From positions 1 to 37,428 of the forward strand of contig NZ_BJZO01000041.1 in NCBI RefSeq assembly GCF_007992075.1: a stretch of 37,428 nucleotides of DNA. The letters are read 5' to 3'. The notes under the pieces were generated by a model. The model ran no database searches. It saw only the letters and a list, made by a program, of their open reading frames with translations, and was not told the origin of the DNA. Source of the stretch: Pararhodospirillum oryzae. GTDB lineage: Bacteria; Pseudomonadota; Alphaproteobacteria; Rhodospirillales; Rhodospirillaceae. The position numbers and the translations under genes were made by a program. This document shows, piece by piece, positions 17,086-24,881 of the stretch. Position 1 is the first letter of the stretch; each line of letters begins with the position of its first letter.

Positions 17086-18080
17086 CCGGATCGTTCACGC
17101 CCGACCTCCCGCCCCTGTGCGCCCCCGACCCCGAGCCCATGCCGTCCTTCCCGCTGGCCCCGGTTGGGTTGCCCGGAATCTCCCCGGCCGTGCATCTGGT
17201 CGAGGTTGGCCCCCGCGACGGCCTGCAAAACGAGGCCGTCTCGGTCAGCGTTACCGAGCGCGTTGCCCTGATCGAATCCCTGGCCGACGCCGGCCTGACC
17301 GAGATCGAGGCCGGCGCCTTTGTCTCGCCCACCTGGGTGCCGCAAATGGCCAACACCGACCGGGTCCTGGCCGCGCTCGCCCCCCGCCCGGGCGTGCGCA
17401 CCCCGGTTCTGGTGCCCAACAAAAAAGGCCTGGACGCTGCCCTGGACGCCGCGAACCTCACCGACATCGCCGTGTTCGCGGCCGCGTCGGAAACCTTTTC
17501 GCGGCGCAACATCAACTGCTCGATCGACGACAGCCTGACCCGCCTGGCCGAGGTTGCCCGCGAGGCCCGGGCGCGGGGCCTGCGGGTGCGCGGCTATGTG
17601 TCGTGCGTGCTGGGCTGCCCCTACGAGGGCGCCGTGCCAGCGGGCGCCGTGGTAAGGGTTGCCGAAGCCCTGTGGGCCATGGGGTGCGCCGAGATCTCGC
17701 TGGGCGATACCATCGGCGTGGGCACGCCGGGGCAAGCGGTCGCCCTGGTCGAGACCGTGGCCGCCTCGCTGCCGCGCGAGGCCCTGGCCGCCCATTTCCA
17801 CGACACCTATGGCCAGGCCCTGGCCAACCTGCTCGCGGTGCTGGAACGGGGCGTGCGGACCGTGGACAGCTCCGTGGCCGGCCTCGGCGGCTGCCCCTAC
17901 GCCACCGGCGCCAGCGGCAACGTCGCCACCGAGGACGTGGTCTACATGCTTGAAGGCCTGGGGGTGGCCACGGGGGTTGACCTGGATGCCCTGTGTCGCG
18001 CCGGCGAGACCATCGGCGCCGTGCTGGGGCGCCCGCTGCCCTCCCGCGTCGGGCGCGCGCGGGCCGGCCGGCGGGCCTGA
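17082..18080 (+). CDS. liuE: Hydroxymethylglutaryl-CoA lyase
   Basis: 332 aa, starting within liuD (ATGA overlap) with GGAGG 7 nt upstream. About 35 extra N-terminal residues, Pro-rich, precede the TIM barrel; ATG 17140 is an alternative start. Motifs: VEVGPRDGLQNE (metal/substrate loop), AGAFVSPTWVPQMA, GYVSCVLGCPYEG, LGDTIGVGTP, HFHDTYGQALAN (metal-binding HxH) and the signature AGLGGCPYATGASGN with catalytic Cys ~271. It splits HMG-CoA into acetoacetate and acetyl-CoA, the last step of the leucine route. Confidence 0.95.
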   Translation: MTGSFTPDLPPLCAPDPEPMPSFPLAPVGLPGISPAVHLVEVGPRDGLQNEAVSVSVTERVALIESLADAGLTEIEAGAFVSPTWVPQMANTDRVLAALAPRPGVRTPVLVPNKKGLDAALDAANLTDIAVFAAASETFSRRNINCSIDDSLTRLAEVAREARARGLRVRGYVSCVLGCPYEGAVPAGAVVRVAEALWAMGCAEISLGDTIGVGTPGQAVALVETVAASLPREALAAHFHDTYGQALANLLAVLERGVRTVDSSVAGLGGCPYATGASGNVATEDVVYMLEGLGVATGVDLDALCRAGETIGAVLGRPLPSRVGRARAGRRA

Positions 18081-18250
18081 GCCCTTCCCTCCCCCAAGGG
18101 TGGAACGGCGCCTTGCCTGAGGCGGTCCGCTCCCAGCGTGGTTCACTTCATCCGAAGAACGTTGGTCTGCCCGAAAAAAATAATCCCCGGGCGCCTTGTT
18201 CAACGATCGATCCCCATGCTACTTGCCCCGGCGTGCGGGGAAGGAGTCCC

Positions 18251-18472
18251 ATGGCGATCAAAAGAGCCGTACAATGGGACCGGCGGGCGAAGCATCGCAG
18301 CGAGACAAAACGGCGGGCCCCCAAGGGGGCTCGGTCGTTTCAACGGATGGCTCATGGATTCTGTCGAGTGTCGGCGCCTGAAGATTCTCGTCATCGACGA
18401 CGAGCCGCTCATCCGCACGACGCTGCGCCGGCAGCTCGGCATGATCGGCTTGCCGCAATCCAACATCTTTGA
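18251..18472 (+). CDS. Possible small basic ORF ahead of the receiver gene
   Basis: 73 codons from ATG 18251, with GGAAGGAG 4 nt upstream, the best ribosome site in this stretch. The first ~35 residues are very basic (MAIKRAVQWDRRAKHR and on). Its second half overlaps the receiver gene in another frame and is probably not under selection as protein. It could be a leader ORF coupling translation to the receiver gene, whose own ribosome site is weak, or simply spurious. Confidence 0.25.
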   Translation: MAIKRAVQWDRRAKHRSETKRRAPKGARSFQRMAHGFCRVSAPEDSRHRRRAAHPHDAAPAARHDRLAAIQHL

Positions 18473-18779
18473 AAGCGCCAACGCCGCCGAAGGCTTCCTT
18501 GAAACCGTCCAGCACCGCCCCGACGTGGTGTTTTGCGACATTCACATGCCGATGGTGGATGGCTTCCACTACCTCAAGCAGGTCCGCAAGTCCGCCGACG
18601 CCACGCTGGCCGCGACCCCGGTGATCATGCTCACCGGCGATGCCTCGGAATCCTCGGTTCTCACCGCCCGGTCCTTGTCGGTCAACGCCTACCTGGTCAA
18701 GCCGGTATCGACCAAGATCTTGCAACAGTCGATCGAGCGCACCTTGAAGGCCACGCTCATCCCCATGCACCGCTCGTGA
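18354..18779 (+). CDS. Stand-alone receiver (CheY-like) response regulator
   Basis: 141 aa from ATG 18354; the upstream open frame (to 18138) is not protein-like. A single receiver domain: acidic pair D15/D16 in VIDDEP, phosphoacceptor D62 in VVFCDIHMPMVDG, T94 in MLTGDAS and K116 in LVKPVS, all present. No output domain, so it works by protein contact, as in CheY or as a phosphorelay intermediate. No histidine kinase is adjacent, so the partner is unknown. It ends 12 bp from the convergent methyltransferase gene. Confidence 0.9.
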   Translation: MDSVECRRLKILVIDDEPLIRTTLRRQLGMIGLPQSNIFESANAAEGFLETVQHRPDVVFCDIHMPMVDGFHYLKQVRKSADATLAATPVIMLTGDASESSVLTARSLSVNAYLVKPVSTKILQQSIERTLKATLIPMHRS

Positions 18780-18791
18780 CAAGGCTTCCCG

Positions 18792-19616
18792 TCATCCGGG
18801 CGCCCAGGCAATCAGGGTGATGACCTCGAAGGTCGCCACCACCCGGCCCTCGGGCGTGGCGTGGCGGGCGTTGTACAGCTCCAGCGCCCGGGCCAGGGTT
18901 TCGCGGCGCAGGGGCACGCGACGCCGCGCCGCCACCGCGTTGCTTTCCCCCATGCCGCGCAGGTCGGCGAGCAGGCGCACGGGCTCGGCGTAGTGCACGG
19001 GAATGGCCTCGGCGTCCACGGTGGGCAGCGCGAAGCCCGCGCGCACCAGCAAGTCGCCCACGTCGCGCACGGCGGCCAGCGGACTGCACCGGGGCGACAC
19101 CCCGCCTTCCACGGCCAGTTCGGCCTCGGCGAGGCACGCGCGCAGTTCCACCAGGGTTTCGCCCCCCAGCAGGCTGGCCAGCAGCACGCCCCCGGGGCGC
19201 AAGGCGCGCCGCAGTTGCACCAGCACCCCGGGCAGATCGTTGACCCAATGGAGGCTGAGGGCTGAGAGCACCAGATCCAGGCTGGCCGGGCGCAGCGGCA
19301 ACCATTCCTCGTCGGCCACGAAGGTGGGCACGTCGGGGAGAGCCCGGGCCGCGCGCCGGGCCAGGGCGGGGGCCAGATCGGCCTGCACCAGGGTCTCGAT
19401 GCCCTTGCGCGCGCGCAGGCCGGTCCGCTCCAGGGCCTGGCCCACCGCGCCCGCGTGGCAGCCCAGATCCAGGGCCACCGGGAACGGGCGCACGATATCG
19501 TCCAGCCGCTCGACCAGCCGTTCGGCCGCTTCCACGAACAAAAAGTCGTGGGCGTCGAAGGCCGGCGCGGCGCGCTCGCGATGGCGGCGCACCAGCGCGC
19601 GGTCGAAGACGCTCAT
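18792..19616 (-). CDS. SAM-dependent methyltransferase, NDUFAF5/BioC-like
   Basis: 274 aa from ATG 19616 (MSVFDRALVRRHRERAAPAF). Class I methyltransferase: motif I ALDLGCHAGAVGQAL, motif II region PTFVADEEWLPLRPASLDLV, then SALSLHWVNDLPGVLVQL and LRPGGVLLASLLGGETL. This arrangement with the HWVND segment is typical of the family that includes BioC and mitochondrial NDUFAF5. The N-terminal FDRALVRRHRERAA supports the NDUFAF5-like branch common in alphaproteobacteria. The start has no clear ribosome site. It is transcribed divergently from comF; the two starts are 121 bp apart. Confidence 0.88.
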   Translation of the reverse strand: MSVFDRALVRRHRERAAPAFDAHDFLFVEAAERLVERLDDIVRPFPVALDLGCHAGAVGQALERTGLRARKGIETLVQADLAPALARRAARALPDVPTFVADEEWLPLRPASLDLVLSALSLHWVNDLPGVLVQLRRALRPGGVLLASLLGGETLVELRACLAEAELAVEGGVSPRCSPLAAVRDVGDLLVRAGFALPTVDAEAIPVHYAEPVRLLADLRGMGESNAVAARRRVPLRRETLARALELYNARHATPEGRVVATFEVITLIAWAPG

Positions 19617-19737
19617 GGGATCGGAGGGAGAAGACAAGGAACAGGCCGTGCTGGTCACCGGAACCCCCGGGCAATGGGCGAAGGATGGAGGGCATGATAA
19701 ACTGCCCCGTCCGTTTCTGTCACCGTGGCCCCTCTCC

Positions 19738-20535
19738 ATGCCCCTTGCCCCCTGGCTCGCGCGCCGTGGCGCCGCCCTGGCTTCGCCCCTGGCCGCCCTT
19801 GGCCGGCGGGGGCAGGCACTGGCGCGCGCCGGCCTTGATTTCCTGCTGCCGCCGCGCTGCCTTGCCTGCGGGGCCGTGGTGCTGGACACGGGCGCGGTGT
19901 GCCCCGAGTGCTTCGCTCGCCTGACCTTCATCACCGAGCCCGTGTGCGCGAGGTGTGGCCTGCCCCTGCCCGATCCGCCCCAGCCCGGGGTATTGCTGTG
20001 CTGCGGGGCCTGCCTGCGCCGCGCCCCGGCCTTTGACCAGGCCCGCGCCGTCCTGGTTTACGATGATGGCTCGGCCCCCTTGATCTTGCGCCTGAAAAAC
20101 GGCGACCGCCCCGAAAGCGTGCCCGCGCTTGGCCGCTGGATGGCCCGGGCCGGGCGTTCCCTCCTGGAGCCCGGGGCCGTGCTGGTTCCCGTGCCCTTGC
20201 ACTGGACCCGCCTGTTCAGGCGCCGCTACAACCAGTCCGCCCTGCTGGCCTTCGCCCTTGGCCGGGCCAGCGGCCTTGAGGTGCGCCCGCGCGCGCTGAT
20301 CCGCGTGCGCGCCACGCCCCCGCAAGGACTGCGCCCCCCGGGCGGCCGATACGCCAACGTGCGCGGCGCCTTTCGGGTGCGCGTGCCCGACCACGTGGCG
20401 GAGCGGACCATCGTGCTGGTGGATGACGTGCTCACCACCGGCGCCACTACCGAGGCCTGCGCCCGCGTCCTGCGCGAGGCCGGCGCGACCCGGATCGTGG
20501 TCCTGACCCTGGCCCGGGTTCCCCTGCAACACTGA
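19738..20535 (+). CDS. comF: ComF family phosphoribosyltransferase-like protein
   Basis: 265 aa from ATG 19738; the very long open frame upstream is an antisense shadow of the methyltransferase. The N-terminal zinc-finger-like cysteine clusters (CLAC, CPEC, CARC, CCGAC) are followed by VPVPLHWTRLFRRRYNQ and a PRPP-binding loop, VLVDDVLTTGATTEACA. ComF proteins take part in DNA uptake and processing in competent bacteria; here the biochemical role is unproven. The start lacks a good ribosome site. The grxC gene follows by about 95 bp. Confidence 0.93.
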   Translation: MPLAPWLARRGAALASPLAALGRRGQALARAGLDFLLPPRCLACGAVVLDTGAVCPECFARLTFITEPVCARCGLPLPDPPQPGVLLCCGACLRRAPAFDQARAVLVYDDGSAPLILRLKNGDRPESVPALGRWMARAGRSLLEPGAVLVPVPLHWTRLFRRRYNQSALLAFALGRASGLEVRPRALIRVRATPPQGLRPPGGRYANVRGAFRVRVPDHVAERTIVLVDDVLTTGATTEACARVLREAGATRIVVLTLARVPLQH

Positions 20536-20629
20536 CCCGGGCCCCGCCCCCTGGGAACCCCCTGGCGTGATCGCACCCGACACCGTATATCAGGAAATAC
20601 TGAAAAACCGATCCGGGAGACAACGCCCC

Positions 20630-20896
20630 ATGGTTCCCGTGGAAATTTACACCACGCCGATTTGTCCCTACTGCCTGCGCGCGAAGGACCTGCTGCGCCG
20701 CAAGGGGGTGACGTTCACCGAAATCAATGTGCAGGGCAACCAGACGCGCCGCGCCGAAATGACCAAGCGCGCGAACGGCCGCCACACGGTGCCGCAGATC
20801 TTCATCGGCGCCCATCACGTGGGCGGCTGCGACGATCTGGTGGCGCTCGATCGCCGGGGCGGCCTGGATCCCCTGCTGAATGGGGGCACCCCGTGA
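20630..20896 (+). CDS. grxC: Glutaredoxin (GrxC/Grx3 type)
   Basis: 88 aa, standard glutaredoxin 3 length, from ATG 20630 (GGGAGA 10 nt upstream). Dithiol active site CPYC near residues 12-15 in YTTPICPYCLRAK, then the cis-Pro HTVPQIFIG and the glutathione-binding GGCDDLVALD. It reduces disulfides and glutathione-mixed disulfides using GSH. Its stop overlaps the GTG start of the next gene (GTGA), so the two are translationally coupled. Confidence 0.95.
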   Translation: MVPVEIYTTPICPYCLRAKDLLRRKGVTFTEINVQGNQTRRAEMTKRANGRHTVPQIFIGAHHVGGCDDLVALDRRGGLDPLLNGGTP

Positions 20897-21738
20897 GCCC
20901 GGCTCCCCAAAGCGCGCCGGTGCGGGTGGCCTGCGTTCAGGTCACGGCCGGACGCGACCTTTACCCCAACCTGGAGCGCGCCACGACCCACATCCGCGCG
21001 GCGCACGCGGCCGGGGCGCGGATGATCTTCCTGCCCGAAAACGTGAGCATGATGGAGGGCACCTCGCAGGCGGCGCGCGCCAAGGCCATGCCCGAGGAAG
21101 ATCACGTGGCGCTTGGCACCTTCCGGGCCCTGGCCCGCGAGCTGGACATCTGGCTGCACACGGGCACCCTGGCGGTCAGCGTGGGCAATGGCATGATCGC
21201 CAACCGCACCTACATGCTGGACCCGGAAGGCGCCATCCGCGCGCGCTACGACAAGATCCACATGTTCGACGTGACCCTGGCCGGCGGCGAGCGCTATTGC
21301 GAAAGCGCCACCTTCCAGCCTGGCGCGCAGGCGGTGGTGGTGAACACGCCATTCCTCCCGGTGGGCCTGTCGGTGTGCTACGACGTGCGCTTCCCCCACC
21401 TGTTCCGGGCCCTGGCCCAGGCCGGGGCCGGCCTGCTCACCGTGCCCGCCGCCTTCACCCAAACCACCGGCAAGGCCCACTGGCACGTGTTGCTGCGCGC
21501 GCGCGCCATCGAAAACGGGGCCTACGTGGTCGCCCCGGCCCAAACCGGCACCCACGAGGACGGCCGGCGCACCTTCGGCCATTCCCTGATTATCTCCCCC
21601 TGGGGCGAGATCCTGGCCGACGCCGGCCCCGACGAAGGCTTCATCGTCGCCGACATCGACCCCGCCCGCGTGGCAGAGGTCAGGGGCCAGATCGCATCCC
21701 TCAAGGACGACCGTCCGTTTACGGTAAGCGTGGTGTAA
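20893..21738 (+). CDS. Nitrilase-superfamily amidase, Nit1-like
   Basis: 281 aa from GTG 20893, overlapping the grxC stop by 4 bp; the frame is open further back but inside grxC. The Glu-Lys-Cys triad of carbon-nitrogen hydrolases is present: E49 in FLPENV, K121 in YDKIHMFDV, C162 in SVCYDVRFP. The YDKIHMFDV context and length fit the Nit1/Nit2 branch, deaminated glutathione amidase or omega-amidase. Coupling to a glutaredoxin supports deaminated-glutathione repair, but that is inference. Confidence 0.9.
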   Translation: MSPAPQSAPVRVACVQVTAGRDLYPNLERATTHIRAAHAAGARMIFLPENVSMMEGTSQAARAKAMPEEDHVALGTFRALARELDIWLHTGTLAVSVGNGMIANRTYMLDPEGAIRARYDKIHMFDVTLAGGERYCESATFQPGAQAVVVNTPFLPVGLSVCYDVRFPHLFRALAQAGAGLLTVPAAFTQTTGKAHWHVLLRARAIENGAYVVAPAQTGTHEDGRRTFGHSLIISPWGEILADAGPDEGFIVADIDPARVAEVRGQIASLKDDRPFTVSVV

Positions 21739-21764
21739 GCGGGGGGGGCTTCCTGGGAAGAAAC

Positions 21765-21805
21765 GCGGGGCTCTGCCCCGCTCCCCGCTGGGGCCTTGGG
21801 CCCCA
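21765..21805. repeat. Twin GC-rich hairpins after the nit gene
   Basis: GCGGGGC TCT GCCCCGC (21765-21781) then TGGGGCC TTG GGCCCCA (21789-21805), both perfect 7-bp stems. This composition looks like the GC-rich hairpin elements often found dispersed after genes in Rhodospirillales genomes. It could act as a terminator or mRNA end for the comF-grxC-nit group. Copy number cannot be judged from this window. Confidence 0.55.
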
Positions 21806-21813
21806 GACCCCGG

Positions 21814-22062
21814 TCAGGGGGAACACAGGGCGTATTGATTGGTAATTTCGATGACCGAAAGCTGATCCAGGGGCAGAATGTAAACGGGCGGCCGTTGGCC
21901 CCGGGTGTTCAGGATCGTTTTCATCTGCCGCTCCGTCCGGACCTGCCCCAGGGCGGCGCCGATCAACCCCACCCAGAACACCCCCACCACCAGCTGCGGC
22001 TCCAGCAACAGGCCGCTTTCGGGTTTATACGGTGCAGCGGTGATGACAGAATCTCCCCCTTT
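21814..22062 (-). pseudogene. C-terminal remnant of an unidentified gene
   Basis: On the minus strand an open frame of about 80 codons ends in a natural-looking stop at 21814. It has protein-like content: a hydrophobic segment (LVVGVFWVGLIGAALG) followed by a soluble tail (PVYILPLDQLSVIEITNQ). The first usual start codon is TTG 22008, in the middle of the coherent sequence, and the frame is cut upstream by a stop near 22080, where base composition drops sharply. The simplest reading is a gene whose 5' part was lost when the AT-rich island entered. Confidence 0.45.
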
Positions 22063-22593
22063 GGAACGTCGGACACTTCAGCGGACTCCCTTTGACAGCT
22101 TGAAAACACAACACAAGCGAGGCATTTAATTTACGTACCACCTATAAGGTAAAATCGTTGCCACCTTGAGGTAAATTAACCATTGAAAGTATCTTTTATA
22201 TGACGAAATATACCTTTTTTGGTCATCCAGCTCCCCTTCCCCAAGGAGCATCGGGCAAGAATTCACGGCACGGATCCTATAGAGAGTCTCCAAAACTGAG
22301 AGCAAGGATTGTACAAAGAGCGTGGGGATTTTCCCTAAAAGAATCGCAGCTAGATTCCCTTTCGAAACGATCCTTGTAGAGAAAAATGAAGAATTGACCA
22401 TCCAGAACCGCAATATATTCCCGTTTAATACGCCATCCCCTTGAACGATAAGCGCGTAAAAAGCCCACACCCCCTTGTGGCAGATTGAGTGTCACGCCGC
22501 CCCAAACTCCCCAAGATCAAAGGGAGACCACACCGTTACACCGCACGCGCAACGAAGCACGAACACTCTGATAGACTTCGGAGAAATCAAAAA
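22063..22593. other. AT-rich island border and leader, no firm gene
   Basis: Base composition falls abruptly here. Two overlapping minus-strand frames (22277-22495, 72 codons from GTG; 22126-22470) are open, but neither has a good ribosome site or a recognisable family. The 72-codon frame is the more protein-like (IKREYIAVLDGQFF). The stretch likely holds the promoter for the gene starting at 22594. Confidence 0.4.
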
Positions 22594-24216
22594 ATGAGCT
22601 ATGCGTCAGCTACGGAAACGCTTCGCCCGTTCGCGCAACGCCGCCTACAGGACATCCGAGAGCAAGAAATACTTCGACTAGCAGCATCTATTAATGGAGC
22701 TAATGGACAAAAATCGGCTGACTCTGCTCGTTTTTTTGTACTGAAATGGGCTCAGGATCAAGCGGGTAGCAAATTACCGGAAGAAGCGTGGAAACAGCAA
22801 ACCTTTGAACATCTTGCCGGTGGCCGCAATTGCTCTGGTGTTCGCATCATAAATGACAATATGGACATATGGACAATTCGATCGGAACGTCCCGATACGA
22901 ACGTAGCTCAACGCGTTTGGACAACCGAAATAACGATTGGCTTTCAGCAGTCTGAATCACCCCTCATCGGCGTCAGGTCATTGGTCAGTTCTCCCGAAAG
23001 AGAATTGGCAATTGAACCGGCCGTTCCAAAATTTCTTCGCAAAATTGCATCTAAATGCGGTTTGCGACGTCAAGAACAGGATCTATCAGAGTACCCCTGG
23101 TTCATTGGATCCGATGCTGACGTCGATATTTTGCAGGATATGCTGGTCGACCCTATCCGAGACATGCCCATCTTTGTCCTGACAGTACCCGAAGGCGCCG
23201 CAGATAAGGTACCCTTGATTGATCCCGTTCCTCTCGCACGAGCAACGCTTGGGATCGCTTCTGTTGTCGTCATCCCCGCCCGATTCACATGGGCATTAAC
23301 GGAACGATTTGGTAAACGCCTCTCGGTCTATGGTGGTGCGGCCCGTGTCTACCTTCCGGGCTTTTCCGAGGACGCCAATCCCTATGGCAGGCATGAGCTT
23401 TTTCTGGCGGATCGCATATCCACCCCAGAAAGTGCGACTCGGATAAGTACTTGGATGCGTCGGCTTGCAGCCCATGAAACCCTGAAACGATTCCACCTTG
23501 AACGGGACGTTCTATCCTTTGCCACGGTTCGGGAACAGAGTCTTGATTTTACAAGCAATCGCCTGGAACGAGAATGTGCAAGCGATGCCGATCAATTGAA
23601 GGCTGCTCGGACACAAATTAGTGCACTGAAAGACGACCTAAACAAAGCGTTAGACATACAGAAATGGCTGTACGAAGAACACTCTGCAGCCGAAGAACGA
23701 GCCAAGACGGCAGAGGCTCAATTGAATGCCGCAGGCTTTCGAATCCAGCAACTTAAAGATCAATTAAAGGCACGAGGCGATACTCCCGATACGAATATTT
23801 CTCCCCCTAACACCTGGGAGGAGTTTCCCGACTGGTGTGATCAAAATTTGGTCGATCGGGTGCTTCTTTCGGCGCGAGCCAGAAGAGAAGTTAAGGCACC
23901 TCTGTACCGCCATGTATCGACTGCCGCAGAATGTCTGTTATGGCTGGCCAATGAATATCGTGAGCGACGCCTTGCCGGTGGTGACGGAGATCTCCGGATT
24001 CCGCTCAAAAATGGGATTAAGAACGACCAGTGTGGCGATCACAGTTTCAAATTTGACTGGCAAGGGAAACGGTTCGATGTCGAGTGGCACATCAAAAATG
24101 GAGGTAATACTCGTGATCCAACCCGGTGCCTCCGAATCTATTATTTCTGGGACGACGTAAATCAACATGTAATTATTGCATCGATGCCATCCCACATTAC
24201 CACTGGAGCGACTTAA
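22594..24216 (+). CDS. AT-rich coiled-coil protein, unrecognised, defence candidate
   Basis: 540 aa from ATG 22594 (GGAG 10 nt upstream, MSYASATETL); a GTG at 22489 would add 35 basic residues. Codon use is far more A+T-rich than the neighbours, a sign of transfer. Regions: N-terminal alpha/beta part (~1-300) including FTWALTERFGKRLSVYGGAARVYLPGF (motif near 246-257); long coiled coil (~315-395, KAARTQISALKDDLNKAL and on); compact C-terminal domain (~406-535) ending in CLRIYYFWDD and IIASMPSHI. That C-terminal pattern recalls small toxin-like/RelE-fold modules at the end of island-borne proteins, but I cannot name a family. Soluble, no membrane segments. Function not assigned. Confidence 0.75.
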   Translation: MSYASATETLRPFAQRRLQDIREQEILRLAASINGANGQKSADSARFFVLKWAQDQAGSKLPEEAWKQQTFEHLAGGRNCSGVRIINDNMDIWTIRSERPDTNVAQRVWTTEITIGFQQSESPLIGVRSLVSSPERELAIEPAVPKFLRKIASKCGLRRQEQDLSEYPWFIGSDADVDILQDMLVDPIRDMPIFVLTVPEGAADKVPLIDPVPLARATLGIASVVVIPARFTWALTERFGKRLSVYGGAARVYLPGFSEDANPYGRHELFLADRISTPESATRISTWMRRLAAHETLKRFHLERDVLSFATVREQSLDFTSNRLERECASDADQLKAARTQISALKDDLNKALDIQKWLYEEHSAAEERAKTAEAQLNAAGFRIQQLKDQLKARGDTPDTNISPPNTWEEFPDWCDQNLVDRVLLSARARREVKAPLYRHVSTAAECLLWLANEYRERRLAGGDGDLRIPLKNGIKNDQCGDHSFKFDWQGKRFDVEWHIKNGGNTRDPTRCLRIYYFWDDVNQHVIIASMPSHITTGAT

Positions 24217-24356
24217 AATACACAAAGCCATAAGTTTGACCCATTTTGTAACTTGAACATTCAGATTCAGCCATGATGCCCAAGGGAGATCACAGATCGC
24301 GCAACGTCATGATACCTTATCTAAGAACTTGGCCCGTAATCGGATAGAGAGCGCCA

Positions 24357-24850
24357 TTACCTTTCCATTTTCCTGGCGAGTTTGACTCTGGAAGCGAAGA
24401 TCCAAGCCATTGTGGTGTCGACTCTTCTTTCGAACTCCTTGGCAAGGCGCCGATTCCGGCCCAGCCAAGCGAAAGTCCTCTCAACGACCCAGCGCCTGGG
24501 CAGGGCAACGAAGCGCTGGGCGGTATCGGATCGTTTGATGATCTCCACGGTCCACTCGCCAATGCCGGCCAGGGAGATTTTCAGCTTGTCACCCGTTCAG
24601 CTTGTCACCCGCATAAGCGCCATCGCGGTCTTGGATGTTGAGGCCATGAACGAGGACGCCACGTGTAAAAACAGCGCTGTACCGTCGAGCGTGGCGGAAA
24701 ACTGCCTGGCACCATCCGCCACGGGCAGCCCCAGACCCCAGCCAACAAAAAATCGCTTTCACCACCGACCGCAGCTCCACCCGACGACGCTCCCCCGAGA
24801 CGATCGACCGTGTGTTTAGTCCCGGGCGACGTTGGTTTCGTGGCGCTGGG
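24357..24850 (-). pseudogene. IS5-family transposase remnant (deletion plus 16-bp duplication)
   Basis: The minus strand encodes scattered pieces of an IS5/IS427-type transposase: RRRVELRSVVKAIFCWL (N-terminal part), VLVHGLNIQDRDGA (middle) and the C-terminal signature RRWVVERTFAWLGRNRRLAKEFE ending near 24357. Two lesions show. The first and middle parts are fused too closely, so a large internal piece is deleted. A 16-bp unit TTCAGCTTGTCACCCG is duplicated in tandem (24580-24595, 24596-24611); removing one copy restores the frame across AGDKL-KISLAGIGEW. Inactive. Its right end abuts the chemoreceptor stop. Confidence 0.8.
24580..24611. repeat. 16-bp tandem duplication
   Basis: TTCAGCTTGTCACCCG occurs twice without a gap. 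As 16 is not a multiple of 3, it frameshifts the IS5-family transposase. Confidence 0.9.
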
Positions 24851-24881
24851 CCGGTTGGGGAGGACGGATCCAAAACCGGGA

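Noticed and set aside
19003-19737. N-terminal extension of comF
   Set aside because: It overlaps the methyltransferase antisense and has no protein-like features; ComF homology begins after ATG 19738.
22126-22470. Minus-strand 114-codon frame in the AT-rich border
   Set aside because: No ribosome site, no family resemblance, and an overlapping alternative frame; a chance open frame in AT-rich DNA is likely.
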